A DNA stretch of 10,394 nt from an uncultured Clostridia bacterium (GTDB lineage: Bacteria > Bacillota > Clostridia > Lachnospirales > Lachnospiraceae), in the NCBI GenBank assembly GCA_947178045.1, contig CAMWWR010000029.1:1-10394 (forward strand), written 5' to 3'. Both the position numbers and the translations under genes were made by a program. Positions 1-5,998 of this stretch are shown here, one piece after another; positions within the stretch are counted from its first letter, which is position 1, and every line of letters begins with the position of its first letter. The notes beneath the pieces were generated by a model that was given only the letters and a program-made list of their open reading frames with translations, was not told the origin of the DNA and did not search any database.

Positions 1-371
1 CTGTTGTAGCAGATCAGATTGCCAAACTGGCATCCGACAGTGCCAATTCCGCAGTAAATACAAAGAAACTGATTGAAAATTCTATTTCGGAGATAGAAAC
101 CGGAAACGAAATCACAGTAAAGGCCACTGCAGCAATTGAGTCTGTTATTAACGGTATTAAGATGCTGGCCTCCTCTACAAAGGAAATCAGCGATTTGTCC
201 GTTTCCCAGGCAGATGCTATGAAGCAGTTAGAGCTGGGTGTAGAACAGATTTCCGAAGTAATACAAAGCAATTCGGCCGCTGCTCAGGAAACATCTGCTA
301 CAAGCGAAGAATTAGCTGCACAGGCGGAAAGTCTGGAGCAATCCGTAAGACAGTTCCAGTTAAAAAAATAA
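1..371 (+). CDS. Methyl-accepting chemotaxis protein, C-terminal end (partial)
   Basis: The open frame enters from the left edge (first whole codon at base 3) and ends at TAA 369-371, leaving about 122 residues. The first residues, VVADQIAKLASDSANSA, match the conserved start of the descending helix just after the hairpin tip of the MCP cytoplasmic signalling domain. The end, AAAQETSATSEELAAQAESL followed by SVRQFQLKK, is the typical last stretch of the helical bundle and adaptation region. The whole fragment is helical and heptad-like, rich in Ala, Glu, Gln and Ser. MCPs are usually membrane receptors that pass ligand signals through CheW to CheA; the sensor and membrane parts are outside the window, so the ligand cannot be judged. 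There is no C-terminal CheR-tethering pentapeptide. Base composition is about 45% GC, clearly lower than the sugar-use genes at the right end. Confidence 0.93.
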   Translation, partial: VVADQIAKLASDSANSAVNTKKLIENSISEIETGNEITVKATAAIESVINGIKMLASSTKEISDLSVSQADAMKQLELGVEQISEVIQSNSAAAQETSATSEELAAQAESLEQSVRQFQLKK

Positions 372-415
372 CTTTTTTATTTCAATAACTTAATTACAAT
401 GCGCGGCTTGACAGT

Positions 416-433
416 ACAGAGCATATACTCTGT
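416..433. other. Short perfect inverted repeat downstream of the MCP gene
   Basis: ACAGAG (416-421) and CTCTGT (428-433) form a perfect 6-bp dyad around CATATA. It lies 44 bases after the MCP stop and begins just after a TTGACA at 408-413. It could be a small operator or a hairpin in the MCP 3' untranslated region. No function can be assigned from the sequence. Confidence 0.4.
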
Positions 434-441
434 TTTATGAT

Positions 442-476
442 TACGAAACCATATCAGGTAAAGGGATAATTTCGTA
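442..476. other. Inverted repeat TACGAAA / TTTCGTA
   Basis: TACGAAA (442-448) and TTTCGTA (470-476) are a perfect 7-bp inverted repeat with 21 bases between the arms. It sits 70 bases past the MCP stop and just before the terminator at 492. It may be a stem in the MCP 3' untranslated region or a protein site. A 7-bp AT-rich dyad with this spacing can also occur by chance. Confidence 0.35.
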
Positions 477-491
477 GTGTCAAAACTTAGG

Positions 492-540
492 AAAGAGGCA
501 TCCGGAAAGGCGCACAACACCTTTTCGGATGCCTCTTTTT
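492..540 (+). terminator. Strong Rho-independent terminator after the MCP gene
   Basis: Bases 492-510 pair with 520-538 over 19 positions, with one G-T wobble, around a 9-base loop (CGCACAACA). The plus-strand stem ends in a T run (536-540). It is the first good terminator downstream of the MCP stop, about 120 bases away, and precedes the promoter of the next gene, so it isolates the two units. In-frame translation through this region from a GTG at 477 is therefore not credible. Confidence 0.9.
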
Positions 541-563
541 CTTCTGCCATCGGTTTCTTTTCC

Positions 564-592
564 TTGATTTCTTGTCCTTTTGTGATTATAAT
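564..592 (+). promoter_or_regulatory. Sigma-A-type promoter of the PurF-like gene
   Basis: TTGATT (564-569) and a consensus TATAAT (587-592) are separated by exactly 17 bases. Transcription would start near base 599, giving a leader of about 97 bases before the ATG at 696. The promoter lies between the upstream terminator and the gene, which supports a single-gene unit ending at the stem at 2125-2174. Confidence 0.75.
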
Positions 593-594
593 AA

Positions 595-695
595 GGGAGA
601 ATTCAATCTCCCGGAACCCCCGCGCCGAAGGATGGACCCCAGCGCGGCGGCCGGCGAAGCAGCGCAGTTTTATTTACAGTCAGGGAGGGCATCGC
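595..695 (+). promoter_or_regulatory. GC-rich 5' leader with ribosome binding site and possible anti-SD segment
   Basis: The leader carries GGGAGA (595-600) facing TCTCCC (607-612), then a GC-rich block in which CCGCGC (620-625) can pair with GCGCGG (642-647). The ribosome binding site GGGAGGG (683-689) sits 6 bases before the ATG at 696. If transcription starts near 599, the first GGGAGA is mostly absent from the RNA, leaving CTCCC (608-612) free to pair with GGGAG (683-687) of the ribosome binding site. I recognise no known riboswitch class here; regulation by this leader is a guess. Confidence 0.45.
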
Positions 696-2105
696 ATGGG
701 CGGCTTTTTTGCAGTAGCATCGAAAGAGGATTGCGTATTTGACTTGTTTTTCGGCACAGATTATCATTCCCACCTCGGCACAAGGCGCGGAGGCATGGCT
801 GTTTACGGAGAGGACGGCTACAACAGGGCAATTCACAACATTGAAAATTCTCCGTTCCGCACAAAATTCGAGAAGGATGTCAATGAGATGTCCGGCTGCT
901 ACGGCATCGGCTGCATCTCGGATTATGAGCCCCAGCCGCTGATCGTGCGCTCCCATCACGGCACCTACGCGATCACAACGGTCGGAAAGATCAACAATGC
1001 GGACGAGATCGTCAAGCAGGTCTTTTCCAGCGGCCATACTCATTTTCTTGAGATGAGCGGCGGCGATATCAACGCGACGGAGCTCGTCGCCTCCATCATC
1101 AATCAGAAGGAAAACCTTGTCGAAGGCATCCAATATGCGCAGGAGCTCATCGACGGCTCCATGTCCATCCTGCTGCTCACACCGAAGGGTATCTACGCCG
1201 CGCGTGACCGAATGGGCCGCACGCCGGTTGCTCTCGGCAAAAAGGAAGGCGCAATCTGCGCGGCGTTCGAGAGCTTCGCCTACCTCAACCTCGGCTATAC
1301 GGATTACCGCGAGCTCGGTCCGGGGGAGGTCGTCGTCTTTACGCCGGATTCCGTCGTAACGCTGGTGAAGCCGGGCAGCAAAATGAAAATCTGCACGTTC
1401 CTCTGGGTCTACTACGGCTATCCTTCCTCCTCCTACGAGGGCATCAGCGTGGAGCGCATGCGCAACAACTGCGGCAAGCTGATGGCAAGGCGCGACAATG
1501 CAAAGCCGGATATCGTCGCCGGCGTACCGGATTCCGGAACGGCGCACGCGGTCGGCTACGCGAATGAATCGGGCATCCCGTTCTCCCGCCCGTTCATCAA
1601 ATATACGCCGACCTGGCCTCGCTCTTTCATGCCGACCATCCAGACAAAGCGCAACCTGATCGCAAAGATGAAGCTCATCCCGGTGCATGACCTGATCCAG
1701 GGCAAAAAAATGCTGCTGATCGACGATTCCATCGTCCGCGGCACACAGCTCGGCGAGACGACCGAATTCCTCTATCAGAGCGGCGCGAGCGAGGTACACA
1801 TCCGCCCGGCCTGCCCGCCGATCCTGTACGGCTGCAAATACCTGAATTTTTCCCGCTCGACCTCGGAGATGGATCTGATCACCCGCCGCGTTATCACACG
1901 CCTCGAGGGCGATCGGGCGGATGACGAGGAGGTTCTCGCGCGCTACGCTGACCCGGATACGCCAGAATACGCGGCGATGGTCGAGGAGATCCGCAAGGAG
2001 CTCGGCTTCACCTCGCTCAGCTTCAACCGCCTCGACGACATGATGGAAGCGGTCGAGATCGACCCAGAGAAGCTGTGCACCTATTGCTGGAACGGGAAGA
2101 TGTGA
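696..2105 (+). CDS. PurF-like phosphoribosyltransferase with degenerate glutaminase domain
   Basis: Protein of 469 residues, close to the usual length of amidophosphoribosyltransferase (PurF, first step of purine synthesis: PRPP plus glutamine to phosphoribosylamine). The C-terminal phosphoribosyltransferase half is well kept: GVPDSGTAHA (277-286), MKLIPV (325-330) and the PRPP loop LLIDDSIVRGTQ (340-351). Four cysteines, C233, C380, C461 and C464, sit where Bacillus-type PurF binds a 4Fe-4S cluster. The N-terminal Ntn domain is recognisable (LGTRRGGMAVY, 27-37), but the chain starts MGGFFAV: Gly replaces the catalytic Cys that follows Met in active enzymes. Arg, Asn and Asp positions of the glutamine site also appear changed (IGCISD, TTVGKINN, INATE). 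The start at 696 is set by a good ribosome binding site and by the family start; the in-frame GTG at 477 lies before the terminator and promoter. It may use free ammonia or do a different reaction. I give no gene symbol because glutaminase activity looks lost. Confidence 0.88.
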   Translation: MGGFFAVASKEDCVFDLFFGTDYHSHLGTRRGGMAVYGEDGYNRAIHNIENSPFRTKFEKDVNEMSGCYGIGCISDYEPQPLIVRSHHGTYAITTVGKINNADEIVKQVFSSGHTHFLEMSGGDINATELVASIINQKENLVEGIQYAQELIDGSMSILLLTPKGIYAARDRMGRTPVALGKKEGAICAAFESFAYLNLGYTDYRELGPGEVVVFTPDSVVTLVKPGSKMKICTFLWVYYGYPSSSYEGISVERMRNNCGKLMARRDNAKPDIVAGVPDSGTAHAVGYANESGIPFSRPFIKYTPTWPRSFMPTIQTKRNLIAKMKLIPVHDLIQGKKMLLIDDSIVRGTQLGETTEFLYQSGASEVHIRPACPPILYGCKYLNFSRSTSEMDLITRRVITRLEGDRADDEEVLARYADPDTPEYAAMVEEIRKELGFTSLSFNRLDDMMEAVEIDPEKLCTYCWNGKM

Positions 2106-2124
2106 AAAGGAACAGACAGGACGG

Positions 2125-2174
2125 AAAAGCAGCCGTGGGACAATTTGATACCGGATTGTCCCATGGCTGCTTTT
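2125..2174. terminator. Bidirectional terminator between convergent units
   Basis: Bases 2125-2144 pair with 2155-2174 over 20 positions, one of them a G-T wobble, around a 10-base loop. The stem starts with AAAAGC and ends with GCTTTT, so each strand carries a T run at its 3' side. It lies 19 bases after the PurF-like stop (plus strand) and 15 bases beyond the epimerase stop (minus strand), so it can end both transcripts. Confidence 0.88.
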
Positions 2175-2189
2175 ATAATCACCTGCTTC

Positions 2190-3059
2190 TTATCCTGTTT
2201 TTACCTGTTCAATATAGTAATCCATCAAGTCATATATCCAATCCCCTATGTGAGAAAAACGGAACCCCAAATTTTCTGCCCTCTCGGTGTTAATGCTGTA
2301 CTCCAGCACTCCATTATAAGGGGCGTTCTCGCCCTGTTCACTGATTATAGCCTTTGTCCCCGCCTTTTTTTCCACATAATCAAGAATCTCTCTTATCGAG
2401 ATTGTGCCATGGGAACAGCCGTTTAAAGCACCTGTGATATTCTGATCTGCCAGAAAGGCCATGAACTTTCCCGCCTCGTCCGAACAGATGAATCCCATCT
2501 GCTCATCCGGGTTGTCAATATGCATGGGCATCGACTTCATCGCATGCTCCACATAGAACAGCAGTCTCTTTGTATAGTCGTCCCGCCCTGCCACAAAGGG
2601 ATATCTGACCGCAATCCAGTTCCTGTCCTTATATTGCTGCCACAGCGCGTATTCTGCCTGCCGTTTCAACTCATTATATGGAAAATCCGCTCTGGAACAC
2701 CAGACAAGCTGCTTGTTCACTGCGTCAAAGTCCTCCTCCCTGGTGTCCCTTTTCAAATCATATACGGAGGCGCTTGACATATAGATATATTTTCCGCAGT
2801 CCAGAACATCCAGAGCATATTTGATATCATTGGAGCAATAGGCGATTTTATCATACACCACATCAAATTTTTTACCCTTTAGGGCGCCCTCCATGGATGC
2901 GCGGTCCGTGCGCTCTATCTGTATCCGGCTCACCCGGTCCCCAAACTCGTCCTTCGCCCTCTGCCTGGTGGCGATGGTCACATCATGCCCCCGGCGCAGC
3001 AGCTCCTCCACCATCGCTATGCCAAAAAACCTTGTTCCGCCCAACACTAATATTTTCAT
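2190..3059 (-). CDS. NAD-dependent epimerase/dehydratase family protein (extended SDR)
   Basis: Protein of 289 residues with a Rossmann fold start, MKILVLGGTRFFG (nucleotide-binding glycine motif, 7-13), then SSASVY (95-100) holding the SDR serine and the Y128-x3-K132 pair in YNELK, the usual catalytic Tyr/Lys. These mark an extended or atypical short-chain dehydrogenase that binds NAD(P) and probably acts on a nucleotide sugar or similar substrate in the cytoplasm; the substrate cannot be read from the sequence. The glycine motif GGTRFFG is the variant seen in atypical SDRs rather than the classic GxxGxxG. The start is supported by AGGAG five bases upstream. The gene lies 51 bases downstream of the amidohydrolase on the same strand with no terminator visible between, so the two are probably co-transcribed. 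It ends just before the bidirectional terminator. Base composition is moderate, less GC-rich than the glycosidase genes. Confidence 0.85.
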   Translation of the reverse strand: MKILVLGGTRFFGIAMVEELLRRGHDVTIATRQRAKDEFGDRVSRIQIERTDRASMEGALKGKKFDVVYDKIAYCSNDIKYALDVLDCGKYIYMSSASVYDLKRDTREEDFDAVNKQLVWCSRADFPYNELKRQAEYALWQQYKDRNWIAVRYPFVAGRDDYTKRLLFYVEHAMKSMPMHIDNPDEQMGFICSDEAGKFMAFLADQNITGALNGCSHGTISIREILDYVEKKAGTKAIISEQGENAPYNGVLEYSINTERAENLGFRFSHIGDWIYDLMDYYIEQVKTG

Positions 3060-3110
3060 AAAAACTCCTTTCTCAGGGGCAGCAAAGCAGACGACGCGAA
3101 AGTACCCGCT

Positions 3111-4265
3111 CTATTCCTGCCCGCGCACAATCTCCCCGTTGATCAGCACATATTTCACTTCCGTGGAGATTTCAAACGGGCATCCGTCCGCGATCACAAT
3201 GTCCGCATCCTTTCCGACCTGCAGGGAGCCGACCCTGTCCGCGATTCCCGCATGCTTTGCCGGGTTGATGGTGATTGCCTGCAATGCCGCAAACGGCTCC
3301 ATTCCGGCCTGCACCGCCAGCCCTGCGCAAAGCGGAAGATATTCCTGCGGAATCACCGGGGAATCCGTGATAATGGACACCTGGCAGCCCGCGGCCGCCA
3401 GCACGCCCGGCGTCGTCCAGCTCTTGTTGCGCAGCTCGAATTTGGATGCGCTCGTCAGTGTCGGTCCCACCGCCAAAGGCACATTTTCCTTCGCCAGCTC
3501 CTCCGCAATCAAATGTCCCTCCGTCACATGCTCCAGCGTGATCTTTATATTAAATTCCCTCGCAATGCGCAGCGCCGTAAAAATATCCTCCGCTGCGTGT
3601 GCGTGGGCCTTTAGCGGGATTTTCCTCTTCAGCACGGGAATCAGCGCCTCCCATTTCATATTAAAGTCAGGCCTCTTGGAGGTATCATCTCCTGCCGCTT
3701 CCTTTTTCTCCATGTATTCCCTCGCCTTAAACAATGCCTCCCGCAAAAGCGCCGCGGTCGTCATGCGGCTCGAATCTTTCTTATCCCGGTATACCCGCTT
3801 CGGATTTTCCCCGAACGCGCATTTCATGGCAACCGCATCGCGCACAAGCATATTCTCCACCCGTTTTCCCACCGTTTTTATCGTGGTGAACGTGCCGCCG
3901 AGGACATTGGCGCTGCCGGGCCCCACGCAGACACAGGTAACGCCCGCCGCCGCTGCGTGAGGGAATGCAGGGTCAAGCGGCTTGATCCCGTCGATCCCGC
4001 GCAGCTGCGGGGTGATGATATCATTCAGCTCATTGTAATCCATCCCCTCATAGCCGATGCCGTAGCCGTCCAGTCCGATATGTCCGTGCGCCTCCACAAA
4101 GCCCGGATACACAGAAAGCCCCGCGGCATCTATGACGCGGGCGCCCTCCTTTCCCTCAAGATTCTCCCCGATTGCCGCAATTTTCCCGTTTTCCACAAGA
4201 AGATCCGCCCTGAAAGACTCCTTATGAATCGCGTCATGAATTAACCCGCTTTTTATGCAAATCAT
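3111..4265 (-). CDS. Metal-dependent amidohydrolase (imidazolonepropionase-like family)
   Basis: Protein of 384 residues with the full layout of an amidohydrolase-superfamily enzyme: an N-terminal beta segment (MICIKSG, then VENGKIAAIG), the metal motif HGH (H60, H62) in PGFVEAHGHIGLDG, an HAH pair in the middle (H221, H223), H246 in EHVTEG, D301 in TDSPVI, and the closing beta part with NPAKHAGIADRVGS and GKDADIVI. These ligands suggest an active one- or two-metal hydrolase in the cytoplasm. It resembles the family annotated as imidazolonepropionase-related amidohydrolases, but no Hut genes are nearby and histidine use should not be assumed. The start at 4265 is chosen because AAGGAGG lies six bases upstream; an earlier in-frame ATG at 4298 would add 11 basic residues and has no such site. 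It probably forms a two-gene unit with the epimerase-like gene downstream. No convincing promoter was found in the 188 bases upstream. Confidence 0.88.
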   Translation of the reverse strand: MICIKSGLIHDAIHKESFRADLLVENGKIAAIGENLEGKEGARVIDAAGLSVYPGFVEAHGHIGLDGYGIGYEGMDYNELNDIITPQLRGIDGIKPLDPAFPHAAAAGVTCVCVGPGSANVLGGTFTTIKTVGKRVENMLVRDAVAMKCAFGENPKRVYRDKKDSSRMTTAALLREALFKAREYMEKKEAAGDDTSKRPDFNMKWEALIPVLKRKIPLKAHAHAAEDIFTALRIAREFNIKITLEHVTEGHLIAEELAKENVPLAVGPTLTSASKFELRNKSWTTPGVLAAAGCQVSIITDSPVIPQEYLPLCAGLAVQAGMEPFAALQAITINPAKHAGIADRVGSLQVGKDADIVIADGCPFEISTEVKYVLINGEIVRGQE

Positions 4266-4304
4266 CTTTTTCCTCCTTTTCTGCCTGCTTCCGCCCATTC
4301 ACTC

Positions 4305-4319
4305 TGCCCCCGCGGGGCA
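4305..4319. other. Short GC-rich hairpin upstream of the amidohydrolase gene
   Basis: TGCCCC (4305-4310) and GGGGCA (4314-4319) form a 6-bp stem with a 3-base loop, about 39 bases before the amidohydrolase start. There is no T run on either side, so it is not a terminator. It may shape the mRNA leader; no function is claimed. Confidence 0.3.
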
Positions 4320-4362
4320 AATGCCGCCGCACGCGACGATCTTCCTTTGCAGGCATGCGCAC

Positions 4363-4405
4363 AAAGGGCCTCCCGTGCCGCTCACGCTTCCACAGAAGGC
4401 CCTTT
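4363..4405 (-). terminator. Possible terminator or attenuating hairpin after the SPFH gene
   Basis: AAAGGGCCT (4363-4371) pairs perfectly with AGGCCCTTT (4397-4405). Inside, CCGTG (4373-4377) can pair with CACAG (4391-4395) with one wobble, giving a long hairpin 48 bases past the SPFH stop. On the minus strand the stem ends in TTT followed by GTG rather than a real T run, so termination is probably partial and some transcripts may read on into the amidohydrolase gene. Confidence 0.5.
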
Positions 4406-4453
4406 CATCACCAAACAATCTCTATCATGCCAATGCTGCCCGTTCCGGCATCG

Positions 4454-5386
4454 CTACGCATCCTTCCCTCCGACCTCTACGAGGCTCTTCGCAAGCCCTG
4501 CCAGGCCCTGGATCTCCGAAGGAATGATGATCTTCGTCGCCTTGCCGTCCGCTGCCCTGCTGAATGCCTCCAGGCTCTTGAGCTGGATAACACCCGCATT
4601 CGGGCTGGCCTCGTTCAGCGCGCGGATACCGTCGGCGTTCGCCTTCTGTACGGCGATGATCGCCTGCGCCTGGCCCTCCGCCTCGCGGATGGTGGCCTCC
4701 TTCTTCGCCTCGGCGCGGAGGATCGCAGCCTCCTTCTCGGCCTCTGCCTCGAGGATCGCGGACTCCTTCTTACCCTCCGCTACAAGGATGGTCGATTTCT
4801 TCTCGCCCTCCGCCTTAAGAATCGCCTCGCGGCGCTCGCGCTCCGCCTTCATCTGCTTCTCCATCGCATCCTGGATGGCTGCCGGCGGAATAATATTCTT
4901 CAGCTCGACACGGTTCACCTTGATGCCCCACGGGTCGGTCGCCTGATCGAGGGATACACGCATCTTCGTGTTGATGATCTCTCTCGAGGTAAGCGTCTGG
5001 TCAAGCTCCAGATCACCGATGATGTTACGCAGCGTCGTCGCGGTCAGATTCTCGATCGCCATAATCGGGTGTTCCACGCCGTAAGCGTAAAGCTTCGGGT
5101 CGGTGATCTGAAAAAATACGACCGTATCGATGCGCATCGTAACATTATCCTTCGTGATAACCGGCTGCGGCGCGAAGTCCACGACCTGCTCCTTCAGCAG
5201 CACCTTCTTCGCGATCTTGTCGATGAACGGCGCCTTGAAATGAACGCCGACGCTCCAGGCATCCTGGAAGCCTCCGAGGCGCTCCACAACATAAGCCTGT
5301 GCCTGCGGCACGATCTTGACGCACGATGCCAAAATCAATAAAATGACAACGACAAACGCGATCGCAACATATCCTACTGGTGGCAT
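4454..5386 (-). CDS. SPFH/band-7 (stomatin-like, QmcA-type) membrane protein
   Basis: Protein of 310 residues. One N-terminal membrane segment (about 5-23) is followed by the SPFH start motif IVPQAQAYVVERLGGF (25-40), the core of the band-7 domain (FKAPFIDKI, VITKDNVTMRIDTVVFFQITDP, LRNIIGDLELDQTLTSRE, WGIKVNRVELKNIIPP), and a long charged helix. Between residues 188 and 242 lie five consecutive 11-residue units of the AILxAEGEKKE kind, a hendecad coiled coil used for ring-shaped oligomers. The tail (260-310) is the usual hydrophobic cap region. Such proteins form large membrane cages or microdomains and often support proteases or other membrane complexes. The gene follows the NfeD gene by 39 bases, the standard NfeD-SPFH arrangement, and both depend on the promoter at 5923-5951. 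The ribosome binding site GGAGGG stands nine bases from the ATG, with an A run between. Confidence 0.93.
   Translation of the reverse strand: MPPVGYVAIAFVVVILLILASCVKIVPQAQAYVVERLGGFQDAWSVGVHFKAPFIDKIAKKVLLKEQVVDFAPQPVITKDNVTMRIDTVVFFQITDPKLYAYGVEHPIMAIENLTATTLRNIIGDLELDQTLTSREIINTKMRVSLDQATDPWGIKVNRVELKNIIPPAAIQDAMEKQMKAERERREAILKAEGEKKSTILVAEGKKESAILEAEAEKEAAILRAEAKKEATIREAEGQAQAIIAVQKANADGIRALNEASPNAGVIQLKSLEAFSRAADGKATKIIIPSEIQGLAGLAKSLVEVGGKDA
4661..4825 (-). repeat. Five degenerate 33-base units coding a hendecad coiled coil
   Basis: Codons 188-242 of the SPFH gene encode five 11-residue units: AILKAEGEKKS, TILVAEGKKES, AILEAEAEKEA, AILRAEAKKEA, TIREAEGQAQA. The DNA copies have diverged, so the repeat is kept at protein level, as is usual in this family. 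Confidence 0.8.
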
Positions 5387-5425
5387 ATTTTTTTCCCTCC
5401 TTCTTTGCCAAACGGCAAACTCTGA

Positions 5426-5890
5426 TTAATTCTGCGGTATTTCCGAAGCCGCCTCCGGCACTGTCGCCCGGGCAACGATGAGCTTGACTCCCCTCACTTC
5501 TTTTACCGTTACCTTTTCTCCCGCCGGAATGATTTCGTCGTCCTTGTCGGAACGCGCCGTCCACTCCAGTCCGTTTAACAGTGCGACGCCGGTCCCGTTA
5601 AAGTTGTCGATTGCCTCGACCACTCTCGCTTCCTTCCCGGCCAGCTCATCGATATTCGTCTTCACGCGCTTCCCGTTGAAATACCGGAGCGCGACCGGCC
5701 TCGTAAAATAGAGCAGAAGAAACGATACGATCAAAAACACGATCAGCTGCACGATCAGATTATCCAGAAACAGCGACACCAGAAACGCCGCAATCGCACC
5801 GCCGGCAAACCAGATCGTAAACAGCCCCATCGTAGCCGCCTCAAAACCGATCAGCAGTACAAAAACAATCAGCCAGCCTATCGATTCCAT
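5426..5890 (-). CDS. NfeD family membrane protein, short form
   Basis: Protein of 154 residues, the length of short NfeD proteins that lack the N-terminal ClpP-like protease domain. Three hydrophobic segments (about 5-24, 25-44 and 46-66) are followed by a soluble OB-fold domain (about 83-145) with the family pattern ELAGKEARVV, NGTGVALLNGLEWTARS, IIPAGEKVTVKEVRGVKLIV. NfeD proteins pair with SPFH proteins in the membrane, and the SPFH gene follows 39 bases downstream, which supports the call. The start at 5890 is preceded by an AAAGGGGG-type ribosome binding site seven to eight bases upstream. The gene has its own promoter at 5923-5951 and begins a two-gene unit, separate from the AraC gene before it. 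A role in envelope stress or membrane organisation is family knowledge; nothing in this sequence proves it. Confidence 0.92.
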   Translation of the reverse strand: MESIGWLIVFVLLIGFEAATMGLFTIWFAGGAIAAFLVSLFLDNLIVQLIVFLIVSFLLLYFTRPVALRYFNGKRVKTNIDELAGKEARVVEAIDNFNGTGVALLNGLEWTARSDKDDEIIPAGEKVTVKEVRGVKLIVARATVPEAASEIPQN

Positions 5891-5922
5891 AAATCCATCC
5901 CCCTTTCTAAAAGGCTGTTCTT

Positions 5923-5951
5923 ATTGTACCCCATTGCCCCTGTGATTTCAA
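5923..5951 (-). promoter_or_regulatory. Promoter of the nfeD-SPFH unit
   Basis: On the minus strand TTGAAA (5946-5951) and TACAAT (5923-5928) are exactly 17 bases apart, each one base away from the sigma-A consensus. Transcription would start near 5916, about 25 bases before the NfeD ATG at 5890. Confidence 0.75.
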
Positions 5952-5982
5952 GTACCGCGCAAACAATTTTACCGGACTGCGC

Positions 5983-5997
5983 CCGTGCGCCGCACGG
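5983..5997 (-). terminator. Weak hairpin just after the AraC stop
   Basis: CCGTGC (5983-5988) and GCACGG (5992-5997) form a 6-bp GC-rich stem with a 3-base loop, one base past the AraC-family stop codon. No T run follows on the minus strand, so it may only weaken read-through into nfeD or protect the 3' end. Confidence 0.3.
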
Positions 5998-5998
5998 C

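Noticed and set aside
408..441. Promoter from TTGACA at 408-413
   Set aside because: The nearest -10-like boxes are 10 (TATACT) or 22 (TATGAT) bases away, outside the working range; the 17-base position reads TGTTTT.
477..695. In-frame N-terminal extension of the PurF-like gene from GTG 477
   Set aside because: Would translate the terminator at 492-540 and the promoter at 564-592; no ribosome binding site; the family start is the ATG at 696.
603..1799. 398-codon minus-strand frame opposite the PurF-like gene
   Set aside because: Antisense shadow, rich in Arg, Ala and Asp, without motifs; the plus strand has a complete known fold.
2893..3960. 355-codon plus-strand frame opposite the amidohydrolase
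   Set aside because: Ser/Ala-rich shadow spanning the gap and two genes on the other strand.
3111..4265. Naming the amidohydrolase hutI
   Set aside because: Only general superfamily motifs are shared; no hutH, hutU or hutG neighbours, and the sequence fits a broader amidohydrolase family.
5145..5564. 139-codon minus-strand frame over the NfeD-SPFH junction
   Set aside because: Out-of-frame reading of two well-supported genes on the same strand; Arg/Gly-rich without domain features.
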